DNA of 64,000 nucleotides from Chrysomallon squamiferum (lineage: Eukaryota > Mollusca > Gastropoda > Neomphalida > Peltospiridae): contig CM022677.1 in NCBI GenBank assembly GCA_012295275.1, positions 3,614,968-3,678,967 of the forward strand, read 5' to 3'. The position numbers and the translations under genes are program-made. This document shows positions 26,285-40,191 of this stretch, piece after piece; position 1 is the stretch's first letter, and each line of letters starts with the position of its first letter. Below the pieces are notes generated by a model. That model was not told the DNA's origin. It worked only from the letters and a program-made list of their open reading frames with translations, and did no database searches.

Positions 26285-26510
26285 GGCTGACATTTTCACT
26301 TTCATTATGACACACTGTGTGAAGAAAAACTTCCTCACAGACTGAGTAAGTTGTTGCATCTAGTGCAAACTAAATGGGTGATTCTCAACTGGAATTCCAC
26401 AAGCACTGACATTTTTATTTTTATTGTGATACACTGTGTGAAGAAAAACTCCTCACAGACTGAGTAAGTTGTTAGATCTGTCGATGATTCTCAACTGGGG
26501 TTCCACAAGA
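26285..26510. repeat. Direct duplication of about 115 bp
   Basis: Two tandem copies share ACACTGTGTGAAGAAAAACT, CTCACAGACTGAGTAAGTTG and a motif GATTCTCAACTGG-TTCCAC. The last motif resembles hAT terminal sequence, so the unit may be part of a decayed hAT element. Confidence 0.75.
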
Positions 26511-27240
26511 GATCTCTAGGTGTTCTGCAGTAAACAGTGACAGATACACTAATCTATTTCTGATACATTTGTGTATTATTAAATGTGTGACTGCGTGATA
26601 GCATCTTCTAGTCATCCTTGTCATTTGTTCATAGGTCATTTTTACCTTGATTTATCTTAAATAAAAATACAATAATGTAATAGTTATCTGGTTTCGTTCT
26701 TTTTTTGTGTGTGTGTTTTACATATGTGATATTGGTTCTTTACATTTATTCTTTTTGTGTTCTTCACAGATGTATTATTTTTTTATTATTATTTTGTTTA
26801 ATATTATTATTTAAATTTTGTAAGGTGAAATGTGTTCCAGTTAGATTAATTTAACATTAATCAATGAACTGTAACTATTATGTCATGACAATACTGATTA
26901 TTCTAATATTATAATTATAATAGTAAAAATTTGGAATGCAAATAAATAATACAGAGCTAAATACTATATTAGTTTCAGCTATATTCATAATTGCTATATT
27001 CATATTTACTATTTTCATATCCTGGTTGAAATTCACTATAATTTTTGTTAAGATATATATATATCTATATTTAAAAAAAAAAAATAATAATACAATAACA
27101 AAAATAACAAGAACATGAAATAACTACAAAGAATATAAAACAAATATATTTTTTGGTAATTGGAAGGCCACATTTTTAGGCAAAGCTAGATAAAAACTAA
27201 GAGAAATGTCATAACAGATTGGGTTGAATAGAGTACAGGC

Positions 27241-27612
27241 CTCTTGACTCAGTCTATGAAGAAATTTTATATACATGTATGTTTTTACAGTAATACTCTG
27301 TTGACTCAGTCTATGAAGAAATTTTATATACATGTATGTTTTTACAGTAATACACTGTTGACTCAGTCTATGAAGAAATTTTATATACTTGTATGTTTTT
27401 ACAGTAATACTGTTGATTTAGTCTATGAAGAAATTTTATATACTTGTATGTTTTTACAGTAATACTGTTGATTTAGTCTATGAAGAAATTTTATATACTT
27501 GTATGTTTTACAGTCTATGAAGAAATTTTATATACTTGTATGTTTTTACAGTAATACTCTGTTGACTCAGTCTATGAAGAAATTTTATATACTTGTATGT
27601 TTTTACAGTAAT
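27241..27612. repeat. About 57-bp tandem repeat, seven units, with splice-like motifs
   Basis: Units contain TCTATGAAGAAATTTTATAT, then ACTTGTATGT, then TTTTTACAGTAATA. One unit is truncated (around 27505-27515). Each unit has a TTTTTACAG that resembles a 3' splice site, but no coding frame follows consistently. Confidence 0.92.
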
Positions 27613-27894
27613 AGTCTAATCTGTTATTGTTCAAGTTTAAAAAAATTCAGAGTTAATCACTGAAAATTAAAATTTAGTTATTATTATTATTGTTGTTGTT
27701 GTTATTATTATTATTTGGTATTTATTATTCTTGAATATATCATTATTTCTTTCTTTTCTTATTTTTTAACAACTTATCTGTAACTAAATGTTTTTCTTGA
27801 TTCTTGTGTATCTTTTTCACCACATATATTTCTCTGTTTCAGGCTAAATCAAAGTTACAAAAATACCTCAAAATACCTATAACAACAACAACAG

Positions 27895-27901
27895 TACTAG
27901 C

Positions 27902-27950
<49 letters not shown>

Positions 27951-27965
27951 ACAGTACTAATAGTA
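27895..27965. repeat. AGT trinucleotide microsatellite
   Basis: About 18 AGT units with AACAACAACAG and ACAGTACTA edges. Confidence 0.95.
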
Positions 27966-28433
27966 GTAGTTGTAATAATAGTAATAATAATAGCAAAAAT
28001 AGCAATAACAACACAACAATAACAGTAATAATAATTTACTATATACATTTAAATCTAATAATGAGAAAAAAAGGAATTAATGTTTTATAGAACATATATA
28101 TAGCATTGTATTTTTGCTTTTGTATTAAACACATGTTATGAAGGAATCAGGTAATTTGTTTTTAAAGAGTCATGCAATAATACATTTTTAATTTTATTCC
28201 ATTAATGACTAGCTGAGCTGTACTGTAGAAAAAAGTGTCATGAGAGGAAACACAAATCTCTTCATAGAAAATTTTCACATCATTTAATTTTTCTATGTTT
28301 GATTAAATAATTATAAGGTTTATATAAAGTAAGAACCTAGAGATAATTAAGACAAGACAACAATGCATATAATAACTTTAATAATTAGAAAATAAATCTT
28401 GAAAGATAAACAAATTATAAAATATTTCACTCA

Positions 28434-29284
28434 CATCTGATTTTTCATAAAATGCTTCTTTAAATTCATTTGGAACATTTTCTCCATATACTTTCTGCAA
28501 ATCTCTGCCAATGATGAAATTTGGCCTGAAAAACATGAAAAATAAATAAACATTACTGTAATGCTAATGATATGAAGAAGAATATTATAAAACATAATAA
28601 AGATTTAAATATTTATAATAATAATAAATAAAACAAATTAATAATAAAAAGTAGTAGTAGTAATATGAAGAAACAAAACAAAATGTAAATAAATTAAAAT
28701 GACAGTTACTAGATTAGAAAATAAAAAAAAGGAAGGGAAACTGAGATGAAATTTTCATCATTATATTACTTGATTTAAACAATTAAATATTTACAGGTAA
28801 TACAGTAAATTATTTCTGCCTTGCTGGCATCTTTTTTTAATTATTCCAGACGTAATCAGTGAATAATTCAGACTTGTAGTTTTATCCAACTTTTATCATC
28901 AAACATTTTGTTGTAAAAGCTCGCCAGCCACGTACTTTGAAATGTCTGGTTGCACTTTTGAAAACTCGCCAGTGTAAATAAAATAAATAATTGTGTTTTT
29001 ACTTACCCTGGCTGTCAAGAACAATCAACTCAAGAACAATGAACACAAGATGTCACCGTCGGGCTGACATCCACGTGGATCTCATGAAGTTTTTCGCTTT
29101 TCTTCGACGACCGGTCTGATTTAACTGACATAAAAATGGTGCGATCATTATTCCAAAACATGTTACAGATGTAATCTTCACTGAAGTACCTGAAATCCGA
29201 CTGACAGCTTTTCAAAGATATAGTGGTATCTCTTAAATAATCCAGAAATTCACAGACAGATTCTCTAAGTGATTCGGCCGCCAT
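28434..29284 (-). CDS. 5' end of an unrecognised gene (two exon candidates)
   Basis: The first candidate exon starts with ATG at 29284 in a GCCGCCATTG (minus: CAATGGCGGC) context and encodes MAAESLRESVCEFLDYLRDT followed by a Cys/Tyr-rich stretch with DYICNMFWNNDRTIF. The frame stays open to 29030. A second exon at 28525-28434 has a good acceptor (TTTTTCAG) and donor (GTGAGTG) and encodes PNFIIGRDLQKVYGENV and NEFKEAFYEKSD. The phases do not join obviously with the donors I can see at the end of the first frame, so a small exon may be missing. Further exons to the left are not recognisable. An old broken copy of the second exon lies at 2632. I do not know the product. Confidence 0.5.
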
Positions 29285-29631
29285 TGTTTTAAGCTTGTCA
29301 TGTTAATGGATCAGTTTTAATTTTACTCTTTTTTTTATGTATTTATTTAATTTTATTATTTAGTTATTTATTGTTTTTTTTTTATTACTATTAATATTAA
29401 TAATTTTGCTCTTAATAAATTACTGATGTCATCTACAGTTCTTATTTTTTTGTTTTTAATTATTCCTTTTAAGTGTATATTAACATTTTCTCTTATTCAG
29501 TTACTGACATCATCTGAAGTGTTTTATTTTGATTAGTTTGTACCATTAAGCTTGTATAATGATTAAAATATCTTATGACACACTATGTATTTAAATGTTT
29601 AATTGATTTTAAATTTATTTTTCTCTACAGA

Positions 29632-29758
29632 GGATATGAAACTGTTTCCTGCTGTGATGACTTGGGGATGTTCTGTTCTTACACAAACACCTGTAGTCAA
29701 AGCAGTTAAATTTGTCACTGTTGATCAAGGACTTAACTCGTTAAAGATAAGTTTTTAA
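29632..29758 (+). other. Exon-like open segment of unknown nature
   Basis: After a TTCTCTACAG acceptor-like site the frame reads EDMKLFPAVMTWGCSVLTQT and continues to a TAA at about 29756-29758. Another frame is also open for about 25 codons. Product unknown. Further exon-like pieces follow at about 30440-30509 (an ATG exon ending in GTAAGT) and about 30732-30800. Confidence 0.25.
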
Positions 29759-30544
29759 AAAGTTGTGAAGAACCAATAATTATCATGTATACTTGCTATG
29801 GACCAGGTCTCAGATGAGTGTTAAAGAGTGAGATAAATTTTCATTCAGTTTGTTGTTGTTGTTGTTATTTTCACAGTATGTATTATTATAAACTAAATTG
29901 TTGTAGGGTTCACATCAGTGTTGAAAACTTACAGCAGACAAAAGACTCCAAATGTTTAAATCTTTTTTTTAAATTTTATTATTTAGCTTATTATTCTTGC
30001 CATTCTTCTTCTTCTTCTTCTGTCATTATCATTACTGTTATTATTATGATCATCATCATCAACATCATCACCCTTATTATTTGTATTATTGGAATAATCA
30101 TTATTGTAGTTGATGTACATTCCTGTCTTTTGAAGCTGCATGTAAAACATCCTTTATCTGCCAGTAAAAACTCTCACAGAGGAATTTCTCTTTGTACAAT
30201 TTCTGTTCATAAATTTAGTTTTATACTTAACAAATGTTAATATTTAAAAACTTTTAATGATTCACTGTAATTGTAATCATTCTACATATATGAATCATGA
30301 TAACCAGTAATATTAAAAAAGTACAGATATATTAAATATTCATTTTTATTCTTATTTATTTACAGCCTCTATAGCAGAACTCTGCTATTTCATCCTGGTT
30401 TAACATCTGTTAGTTCTGAGACCAGGAAACTGAAATTAACTCAGACTGGACAAAGTTCTTTATTAAAACATCATGGAAAATAAAAACCTGCACAAACTAT
30501 TGTAAGTTTGTCTTTATTATTAGATTAATATTATTTCTTATTTG

Positions 30545-30571
30545 TGTGTGTGTGTGTGCCTGTGTGTCTGT

Positions 30572-30630
<59 letters not shown>
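30545..30630. repeat. TG microsatellite
   Basis: TG array with two CTG interruptions, followed by GGGGGG. Confidence 0.95.
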
Positions 30631-30959
30631 GGGGGGTTGTTTAAGAATGTTGGTATGCAAGATAAAAGACATGGAAAATATTACTCAGGTAATATTATAC
30701 TTATAATTAACTTTTATGATTTCAGAACATTATTACTGTGTAGAACTGACAGAAGCAGTCACAGACTGCGAGAAGAGATCTGAGATTGGTGTAAAACCAA
30801 GAGTGAGACAATTTAAAATTAAATATTTTAACATGTAAACAGTTGTCACATAATGTTACTAAACAAATGCTAAATAAATTAATAATACTGATAAATAAGT
30901 TATTAATAAATTATCTTTACAAAATCAAATTGAATATTTATTAAATATGTTGCAATAGC

Positions 30960-30963
<4 letters not shown>

Positions 30964-31017
<54 letters not shown>
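30964..31017. repeat. GA microsatellite
   Basis: Pure AG array of about 27 units. Confidence 0.97.
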
Positions 31018-31019
<2 letters not shown>

Positions 31020-31146
31020 TGTGTGTTTGTATATATATCTAGCCATACATTTCAATATGTATATGTAAATGCACTATCTTTTATTTATTTATTTATTTTC
31101 TGTAGTTATTTACCTGTTTTCTTATTTATTTATTTATTTATTTTAG

Positions 31147-31822
31147 TTTATCCACAACATGGCAAAAGAAATATATTGGTCACCAGTGCTCTTCCATATA
31201 TCAGCACTGTCCCTCACCATGGCAACATCACTGGTTGTGTAGTCAGTTCTTATGTTTTCTCCAGGTAACACATTTTATTTTATGTGTTAGAGTTATCTGC
31301 CTTTGCAAATTTATGTTTTATTATTTTAGCTTTTTGAACTATTCTATTTGTATTGTTATTTTTGTTTATTTTATTTTAAATAACATATTATGATTTTATT
31401 ATTTGATTAGTAGTATTAAAGTCTTTACAAAAATTAGTTATATATGTTATTGTTATTTCAGTTAATTTCATTATTATTTAATATGTATGTTATTCTTATT
31501 ACAATTAATTTTATTATTACTTATTATATATGTTATTATTTTTAAATTTAATTTTGTTATTACTTATTATATATGCTATTCTTATTTCAGTTAATTTTAT
31601 TATTACCTATTATATATGTTATTATTATTTCAGTTAATTTTATTATTACTTGTTTTAGTGTCATTATTTCAGAATGTTCAAAGTGTGGCTGTACAATATG
31701 AGAGGTCACCAGTGTGATGTATGTGACTCATCAATGCTGTAGAAATGAAAAACACAAAATATAAATCTTGTAAGTCATTACCAGTCATTAAAACATCACA
31801 ACTATTTTTAGATTCACCAAAG
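31147..31822 (+). pseudogene. Two exons resembling cytosolic methionyl-tRNA synthetase, decayed
   Basis: 31147-31264 has a TTTTAG acceptor and GTAACA donor. It encodes [20 protein letters not shown] and continues [15 protein letters not shown], which matches the start of the class I catalytic domain of MARS1, where the HIGH-type signature normally reads PHLGN; here Leu is His. 31673-31822 follows a TTATTTCAG acceptor and ends before GTAAAC. It contains RGHQCDVCD and, in a different frame after stops, KSCKSLPVIKTSQLFLDSPK, which match the zinc-knuckle region and the following segment of the same enzyme. In the real enzyme a large part lies between these two, and it is missing here. The frame break, the HIGH change and the missing middle say pseudogene. 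Introns are retained, so it arose by genomic duplication, not by retroposition. Confidence 0.72.
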
Positions 31823-32490
31823 GTAAACCTGATTTGTTTTTTCTTGATTCATTTGATGATAAAGTTTCAAATCCTTCTGAACTTCTTTTTTTCAGTTAAG
31901 TATGTCAATTCTAAAGATTTCAACATTTGTTTGGTGGGGTATGAATTTAATAGTTATTTATGGTTGTTTTATATAAGAAATTGCTAAATTATTAGAATAT
32001 TTTAATAAGTAAATAATTTTAGGGGTTTCACCAAATAGTTGTATTCAGCTTAATGATAACTGTTCTTATCCATTTGTATGAGACCAGTGTATTGACACAC
32101 ACACACACACTGACTCATCCTATATATATTTATTTGTATTTCATCGCTGACTTAGAAAACAACTATCTTGAAGCAGGATCTTGTTTCCTTCTTCTTTCAT
32201 GATTATTATTTTATTCCTTACCCTCCTCTACCCTGTCTACAACCCTCATTTTAAAAAATTATTAAATTATGTTTGCTGTTTATTCAAATATTTGAATTTC
32301 TTTCATTTATTTATTTATTTATTTATTGATTTATTTATTGATTTATTACTTTGAATATATTTAATTTACACTTACTTTTTATTACATTTATAAGAAAAGT
32401 GAAAGTTAAATAGTTAACTTGTATGTGTGTGTGCTCTTGTTTTATAATTAAAGCTACATTATTTTTGTATTTTCTTTATTTAATGTTCAG

Positions 32491-32583
32491 TGATAATTCT
32501 TGATTATATGGACATACCTGGAAACCCACTTGGTCTTTTCAAAGATGTCAGGGAAAGATCTCTGGCCTTGTTAATGGAAATGT
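32491..32583 (+). other. Exon-like open segment, product unknown
   Basis: Between a TTCAG acceptor-like site and GTGAGT the frame reads IILDYMDIPGNPLGLFKDVR and then ERSLALLMEM. I do not recognise it, and it does not match methionyl-tRNA synthetase, although it lies downstream in the same orientation. Confidence 0.3.
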
Positions 32584-33099
32584 GAGTGGATTTCCTAGAA
32601 ATGTTGTTATGTGTTTCTAATTCTGCAGCAAATTTAGTTGTGATAGTTCCCTGTATTACATCTCTTTCAGGGAATGATATTTCATTTAATCAGAAATAAA
32701 AGGTTTAATGTTTTAATTAAAAAAATATTGTTTTAATTCTTTCTGTCATTTTGCAACAATGTAAATAAAATGATATAAAAGGTTATGATTAGAAAATTAC
32801 TAGCAACCTTACTGAATACTTTCATTATGTTGTTTTGATAACCATACACATGCAAACTTTACTTCTGTGAATGAACTGTTTTATATTCTTAAACAACAAA
32901 AAAAATCCACACATTTATTTAAGTATTTTATTAACTTGTAATGGTAATGGATGCACTATTTCTTACTAGAAACAAATTCAATGAAATAATAATATGTTTC
33001 TTTCTTTCTTTATTTATATTTTTTGTTTGTTTGATGAAATTAATAAATTGTAAATTATTTCAAGATTATGAACATCTTGTACAGGTAGCAGTTCTGTAT

Positions 33100-33540
33100 T
33101 TGACAGGTACAATCTCCATGGAGACCAGTACACTCAGACTGGTGAACTAAGAAAAAGGGAGGTAATTCATCATATCACATTGAAGCAGGTGTTAAGAGTC
33201 TGTGATATGAAACACTGGTTTTACACTCTTCATGCAGAATTCCAGGACATCACATACCCTCTTGTTTACATGTTCCTTCCAAACAAGACTCAAGCTACTT
33301 ATGTCTCAGTTTTTCAACTCTTGAAGATTGAAGCAGAAAAAAACTTCAATTTGAAGCCACAGATTATCTAGACCGACTTTGAGAAAGCTGTCTGCAGTGC
33401 AGCAGTGAAAGAGTTCAAGGAGATGTTTTTTCAGCAGTGCCCAAGCTCTGTGGAGGAAGACTCAGCATATTGGTCATACAAAGAAGATTCTGGTAACAGT
33501 AGTGAAAGATTTAGAATCATCTAGTTAAAGTTCTTAGTGA
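33100..33540 (+). pseudogene. Fragment of a MULE-type transposase domain, with internal stop
   Basis: The stretch encoding FQDITYPLVYMFLPNKTQAT, then YVSVFQLLKIEAEKNFNLKP and TDFEKAV, matches the central part of the MULE transposase domain, where a DFEKA motif carries a catalytic acid. A TAG at 33369-33371 sits just before TDFEKAV, where family members often have Gln; one C-to-T change from CAG would explain it. After it the frame continues to about 33520. The usual downstream His/Cys part (GCFFHL-like) is absent or scrambled. No inverted termini were found. This is a broken fragment, possibly of a domesticated host gene of the MULE-domain type. Confidence 0.62.
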
Positions 33541-34411
33541 TTAGGTAAAAGAAAATGTGTAGTAATATACTGACAGATTAGTCTTGAAGTTTGTTTTCAT
33601 TAATATATATTCTATAAAATGTTTAATCTTTTCAGTTATTTAACACCTAATATCAAACTATATTATAGTATATAATTAATTTATTTTGTTTTTAATTTAC
33701 TTTTTTATTTGTTTTATATTTATTTAATTTTTTTGTTTTGAGTATTTAGATTTTATATTAAAATAAACTAATGTAGTATTAACTATGTTAATTCACAGTG
33801 CAGGAAAGCTATAGTCATACTGGTGAAAATACTGTTTATTAATGTTTAATATATTTTTATTATTTTATTTTATATTTTCAATTATTGACACATTTCTTTT
33901 GTTAAATCACTGTTTTTAAATTATAATAAAAACACTTATAAATCATATTACAGGTTTTTTGTATTCATACATTTTTCATAAAAAAAAATGATTATGTTAC
34001 TTTCTTTTAGTTTTTGAAAAATATATATAAAAATGATTAATGAAAAAATATTACATACAGACAAAGAACATTTTTGATTTGTTTTCTTCTTTTTTTTAAA
34101 AATAGATTATTGATATAATTTTATTTTACTACTGAATTTTGTAGTGGAGAATAATATGAGGAACTGTTTTTATGTTAATTTGTAATTAACATTTGTTCTA
34201 AATTAAGATTACTGGCTTCAATAAAGATTAGAGAAATATCAATGACTAATGGCTTTGACTGCTGTGTTGTAATTTTAATACTTTGGGTAACTTTTAAATA
34301 ATAATCTGTTTTTATTTCCAATGAATGACAGGGTTATTAATTATAAATATTATATTTTTTAAGTAATCTAATTTTATTTATTACTTTTGTAGGATAAAAA
34401 AACCATTTTGT

Positions 34412-34559
<148 letters not shown>

Positions 34560-34560
<1 letters not shown>

Positions 34561-37500
34561 ATGTATATAATATATGCACATGCAGATTATAGATACATAT
34601 ACAAACATGTACAATAAACATATAATATAATATAATATACATATATGCACATTTCTTGAAATTCATAATAGATACATATACAAACATGTACAATAAAGAT
34701 ACACATAATATAATATATGCACACACAGATTATACAAATATACAATAAACATACACATAATGTAAGTATATGCAAGTCAGATTATAGATTATAGATACAC
34801 AAACATATAATAAACAAACACATAATATATAATAATATATAATCACACGCAGATTATAGATACATACACAAACATATACAAGAATCATACACATAATCAT
34901 AATATATATATATGCACATGCAGATTATATATAAAATATATACAATAAACATACACATAATATAATATATGCACATGCAGATTATAGATACATATACAAA
35001 AACATATACAATAAACAAACACATAATATATGCACATAATATATGCACATGCAGATTATAGATACATATACAAACATGTACAATAAACATACACATAATA
35101 TAATATGCACACATGCAGATTATAGATACATATACAAACATATACAAACATATACATTAAACATACACATAATATAATATATGCACATAAGATTATACAA
35201 ACATATACAAACATATATAAACATATACAAACAAACAAACACAAACATAACAATAATATATAATATATGCACACGCAGATTATACAAACATATACAAACA
35301 TATACAAACATATACAATAAACAAACACATAATATAATATATATATGCATTTGATTATAGATACATATACAAACATATACAATAAACAAACACATAATAT
35401 AATATATGCACATGCAGATATACAAACATATACAAACATATACAAACATATACAATAAAAACATACACATAATATAATATATGCACACGCAAACATATAT
35501 ACATAATATACAAACATATACAATAAAAACATACACATAATATAATATATGCACATGATTATAGATTATATATATATATAAAACATATACAATAAACATA
35601 CACATAATATAATATATGCACATGCAGATTATAGATACATATACAAACATATAATATATAAAACATACACATAATATAATATATATATGCACACGCAGAT
35701 TATATAATACATATACAAAACATATACAATAAACATACACATAATATAAATATATGCACATGCAGATTATACAAATATATACAAACATATAAACATACAC
35801 ATAATATAAAATATATGCATTATGCATATATTTGTAATATATATAATATATATACAAACATATACAAATAAACAAACACATAATATAATATATGCACACG
35901 CAGATTATAGGTATACATATACAAACATATACAATAAACAAACATACACATATAATATATATATACACATAATAATATACAATATAACATACACAAATAA
36001 TATACATAATATAATATATGCAAATTATATATATATAATATAAACAAACATATACAATAAACATACACATAATATAATATATGCACACATAGATTATAAT
36101 ACATATATACAAACATATACAATAAATTAAACACATAATATAATATATGCACACGCATAATTATACAATAAACATACACATAAACATAATATGTATAATA
36201 TATGCAAGTCATGCAGATTATAGATACATATACAAACATATACAATAAACAAACACATAATATAATATATGCACACACATAGATTATAGATACATATACA
36301 TATACAAACATATATAATAAATAAACATATACACATAATATAATATATGCACATAATATATTATAGATACATATATAAACATATACAATAAACATACACA
36401 TAATATATATATATGCATATATGCACATACAGATTATAGATACCTATATAAAATATACAATAAACATACACATAATATAATATATGCACACGCAGATTAT
36501 AGATACATATACAAACATATACAATAAACATACACATAATATAATATATATATATATGCATATATGATACATATACAAACATATACAATAAACATACACA
36601 TAATATAATATATATATACATACAGATTATACATATAAAACATACACATAATGTAATATATGCATATGCACACGCAGATTATAGATACATATACAAACAT
36701 GTACAATAAACATACACATACATAATATATAATATATATACATATACAAATTATACAATAAACATACACATAATATAATATATATACACATACAGATTAT
36801 ATATATACAAACATATGTACAATAAACATACACATAATATAATATAATATATATATACACATAGATTATATATACAATAAACATATACACATAAACATAA
36901 TAATATATGCACATGCAGATTATAGATACATATACAAACATATATACAATAAACATACACATAATATAATATATGCACACGCAGATTATAGATACATATA
37001 CAAACATATACAATAAACATACACATAATAATATATGCACACGCAGATTATAGATACATATACAAACATGTACAATAAACATACACATAATATAATATAT
37101 GCACACGCAGATTATAAATAAACATACAAACATAATATAATATAATATATGCACACATTTATAGAAACATATAAAACATATACAATAAACATAAACATAA
37201 TATATATATGCACACATAGATTATAGATACATATACAAACATACATAAACAAACACATAATATAATATATGCACACGCAGATTATAGATACATATACAAA
37301 CATGTACAATAAACATACACATAATATAATATATGCACATGCAGATTATACAATAAACATATACATAAACATACATAATATATATGCACACGCATTATAA
37401 AACATGTACAATAAACATACACATAATATATATATATGCACACACACAGATTATAGTACATATACAAACATATACAATAAACATACACATAATATAATAT

Positions 37501-37765
37501 ATGCACACGCAGATTATAGATACATATACAAACATGTACAATAAACATATACACATAATGTAATATATATGCATATGCACACAGATTATATTAAAAATAT
37601 ACAATACATAATAATATGCATATGCACATATTATATACATATACAAACATACACAATATATACATAATATATACACATAGATATATAACATACATATACA
37701 AACATACAATAAATATAATATATGCACACAAGATTATAGATACATATACAAACATATACATTAAA
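34560..37765. repeat. AT-rich satellite, unit about 65-80 bp, about 45 units over 3.2 kb
   Basis: Units contain ACATAATATAATATATGCAC, then ACGCAGATTATAGATACATA, then TACAAACATATACAATAAAC. Length varies because internal TA and ACAAACAT blocks expand and contract. The array produces long Tyr/Ile/Cys/Val-rich open frames on the minus strand, all repeat artefacts. The edges are ragged, and non-repeat sequence resumes at about 37770. Confidence 0.95.
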
Positions 37766-37906
37766 CATACAATCAGTGCTCAATATTCTTGGTTGTTTTC
37801 TCATTTTGTTTCTTGTTATACTTATAAAATTCTAATCTTTTCTTTTTGGTTCTTTATTATTTTGTATCTTCTTATCCTTCTTTCTTTTTGTTATATTTAT
37901 TATCTG

Positions 37907-37961
<55 letters not shown>
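37907..37961. repeat. AC microsatellite
   Basis: Pure AC array of about 27 units just right of the satellite. Confidence 0.97.
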
Positions 37962-37964
<3 letters not shown>

Positions 37965-38034
37965 AAACCTCACTGAATTTAACTGAATTTATAGACTCAT
38001 CATTGACGAACACGTGTTGAAGGAAATCACTGAA

Positions 38035-38255
38035 ATAGCACGTCTCGTTTTTCTAAATTACAAAATACTCCTCACCTCGCTGTTCTAGAAATACCACGTT
38101 TTTCTAAATTACAAAACACTCGTCACCTCTCTGTTCTAGAAATACCACGTTTTTCTAAATTACAAAACACTCGTCACCTCTCTGTTCTATGAATACCACG
38201 TTTTTCTAAATTACAAAACACTCGTCACCTCGCTGTTCTAGAAATACCACGTTTG
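38035..38255. repeat. About 57-bp tandem repeat, four units
   Basis: Units contain ATACCACGTTTTTCTAAATT, then ACAAAACACTCGTCACCTC, then TGTTCTAGAA. Confidence 0.92.
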
Positions 38256-38979
38256 TAAGATAAATAAATGTATATATATATTTATATTTTAATGCACGCA
38301 ACATTTATTTATTTTAAATAATGTTCTTTTACATAACTTAATGGGAAAATTATTGTTGAAAAGAGCTTCTGTATTTTTTATATAAAAAGATAGAGAAACA
38401 AAAATAATAAATAATAAGATTATTAAATATATTAAAGATAATAACATCAATAATAAAATGAAATTACAAATACAAAAATTATAAACGTTTTTTGTCAAAT
38501 AATTAAGTTGTTTTATTATTTTCCGATTTATTTATTCTGTTTTCAAAATTAATTTCTGCTGAAATTATTGCGAGAAATAGTATCTGATTTGATATGTTTT
38601 ATTTATTGTTATTTTATACTTATATATGTATAATAACTTGGAACGAGTAAAAAACAAGTTACTGGTTCAGATGAGTTATCTCCCTTTTTAGCGCGAATGA
38701 TGGTTTTCACAATTTTTGAAGTTGTACTATTTTCCTTACGGAGCTGCCGCTTGTTAACTTACAGAATTAATCAGTTCATGAATAATAATAAGAAGTTAAC
38801 AATAAACACGTAAAATAGTATTTTGGTGACAAAACAATAGAAATATAAATATTTTTCTAAACTATTAGAGTGCTATAAATGGTTTGACAACTAAACTTCC
38901 ACTTGAAGCAGTGTTTCAGTGACGTAGTCTGTGGTAATTCCGACTTACATCGAAAGTCGCCTGACGTAGGCACGTAACT

Positions 38980-39075
38980 CAGCACTCCATGTGTTTTTGT
39001 TTCGTCTTCGTTTGACTGAGTGCACGTGTTTCCATGTGTTTTTGTTTCGTCTTCGTTTGACTGAGTGCACGTGTG
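38980..39075. repeat. Two copies of a 43-bp unit
   Basis: CCATGTGTTTTTGTTTCGTC then TTCGTTTGACTGAGTGCACG occurs twice in tandem. The next 400 bases hold nothing I can annotate. Confidence 0.9.
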
Positions 39076-39529
39076 CCAGTTTATGCATGCATACGTGTTG
39101 ATCGTCGCTGCTTGAATTTTTGGTACCTCCTGTCGGAAATTCTACTTTATTTATTTATTATTTATTATTTTTAACTTTACTATTATCTGAGAAAAAAAAA
39201 TGAAAACAAAACAAAGATTTTACGTAAATAACTAGTGAAATGTTTTTTAGCTGAATAATGTAGGCAAAAATTTTCTTTTTGGACGCAGGTTGATAAAGAA
39301 ATGTAGTTTTTGAGATTACTCAAATAGGTGAAGAATATTTTAAAAATATATTTGGAGAGAGTTATTAAATTTGTTTGACGATCAACAATACCATAGTAAG
39401 AAGAAACTAACAAAACAATGTTATCTTAGAAGAAAAAAAGATTAAATAAAATGACCAGTTTTAAATGTTAATTAATGCTTTATTTATTCAAGTATATATT
39501 CAACTGAAACGTTGCTATCACCCTAACCC

Positions 39530-39539
<10 letters not shown>

Positions 39540-39561
<22 letters not shown>

Positions 39562-39590
39562 ATAATAATTATTATTATTATTATTATTAT

Positions 39591-39637
<47 letters not shown>

Positions 39638-39655
39638 ATAGTACTAGTAGTAGTA
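39540..39655. repeat. TA, ATT and AGT microsatellites
   Basis: Consecutive TA, TTA and AGT blocks next to CCCTAACCCTAA (39523-39534), which is two telomere-like hexamers only. Confidence 0.93.
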
Positions 39656-40191
39656 CTGTTTTCTTTATTATGTTGAGTTTATTCTGCAAATACTGATATG
39701 AACTTATTGAAATTTTGCAATAAATAGACAGACAGATACGTATGTAGGTAGCAGGTAAGTAACTTGGTAGGATGGATGACGCGTGCACAGACGTACGCTT
39801 TCCTGGATTACTTCACTGATGGACTGATGGATGTGTGGGTGGATTCACACACATATATTTAACCGCCCTGGTTTGATCGAAACTGTCGGTGCAAGACACA
39901 GACATTGTCCCTAAAGCAGTGGTTCCCAACCTTTCAAATATAGCGACCCATTTTAGAACAAGCAATCAGGAAGCGACCCCAATCATTAAAATATCTTATA
40001 TATACATTCACTTTTTTGTACAACAAACTGCCATATAAGGAACTATACATTCCGTAAATTCATGATTAATTTCAAATTTATTCATAAAAAATTCCAAAGC
40101 TCCTACAAACATTAATTAATTGCAAATCAATTCAAAATTATTCGAACACACAAATTTCCACCGTTATGTAAAGTATCTTTATGAACTGAAC

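Noticed and set aside
27241-27612. A second acceptor array like that of PPP1R15
   Set aside because: TTTTTACAG recurs in each unit, but no downstream exon with a consistent frame or gene context was found.
31023-31268. An 81-codon plus-strand frame as a complete small gene
   Set aside because: Its first half is TTTA-repeat sequence; only the last 40 codons are meaningful, and they are the MetRS-like exon after a splice acceptor.
39523-39534. Telomere-like CCCTAACCCTAA (also a similar short run near 20265)
   Set aside because: Only two units each and embedded in ordinary sequence, so there is no evidence for an interstitial telomere or a chromosome end.
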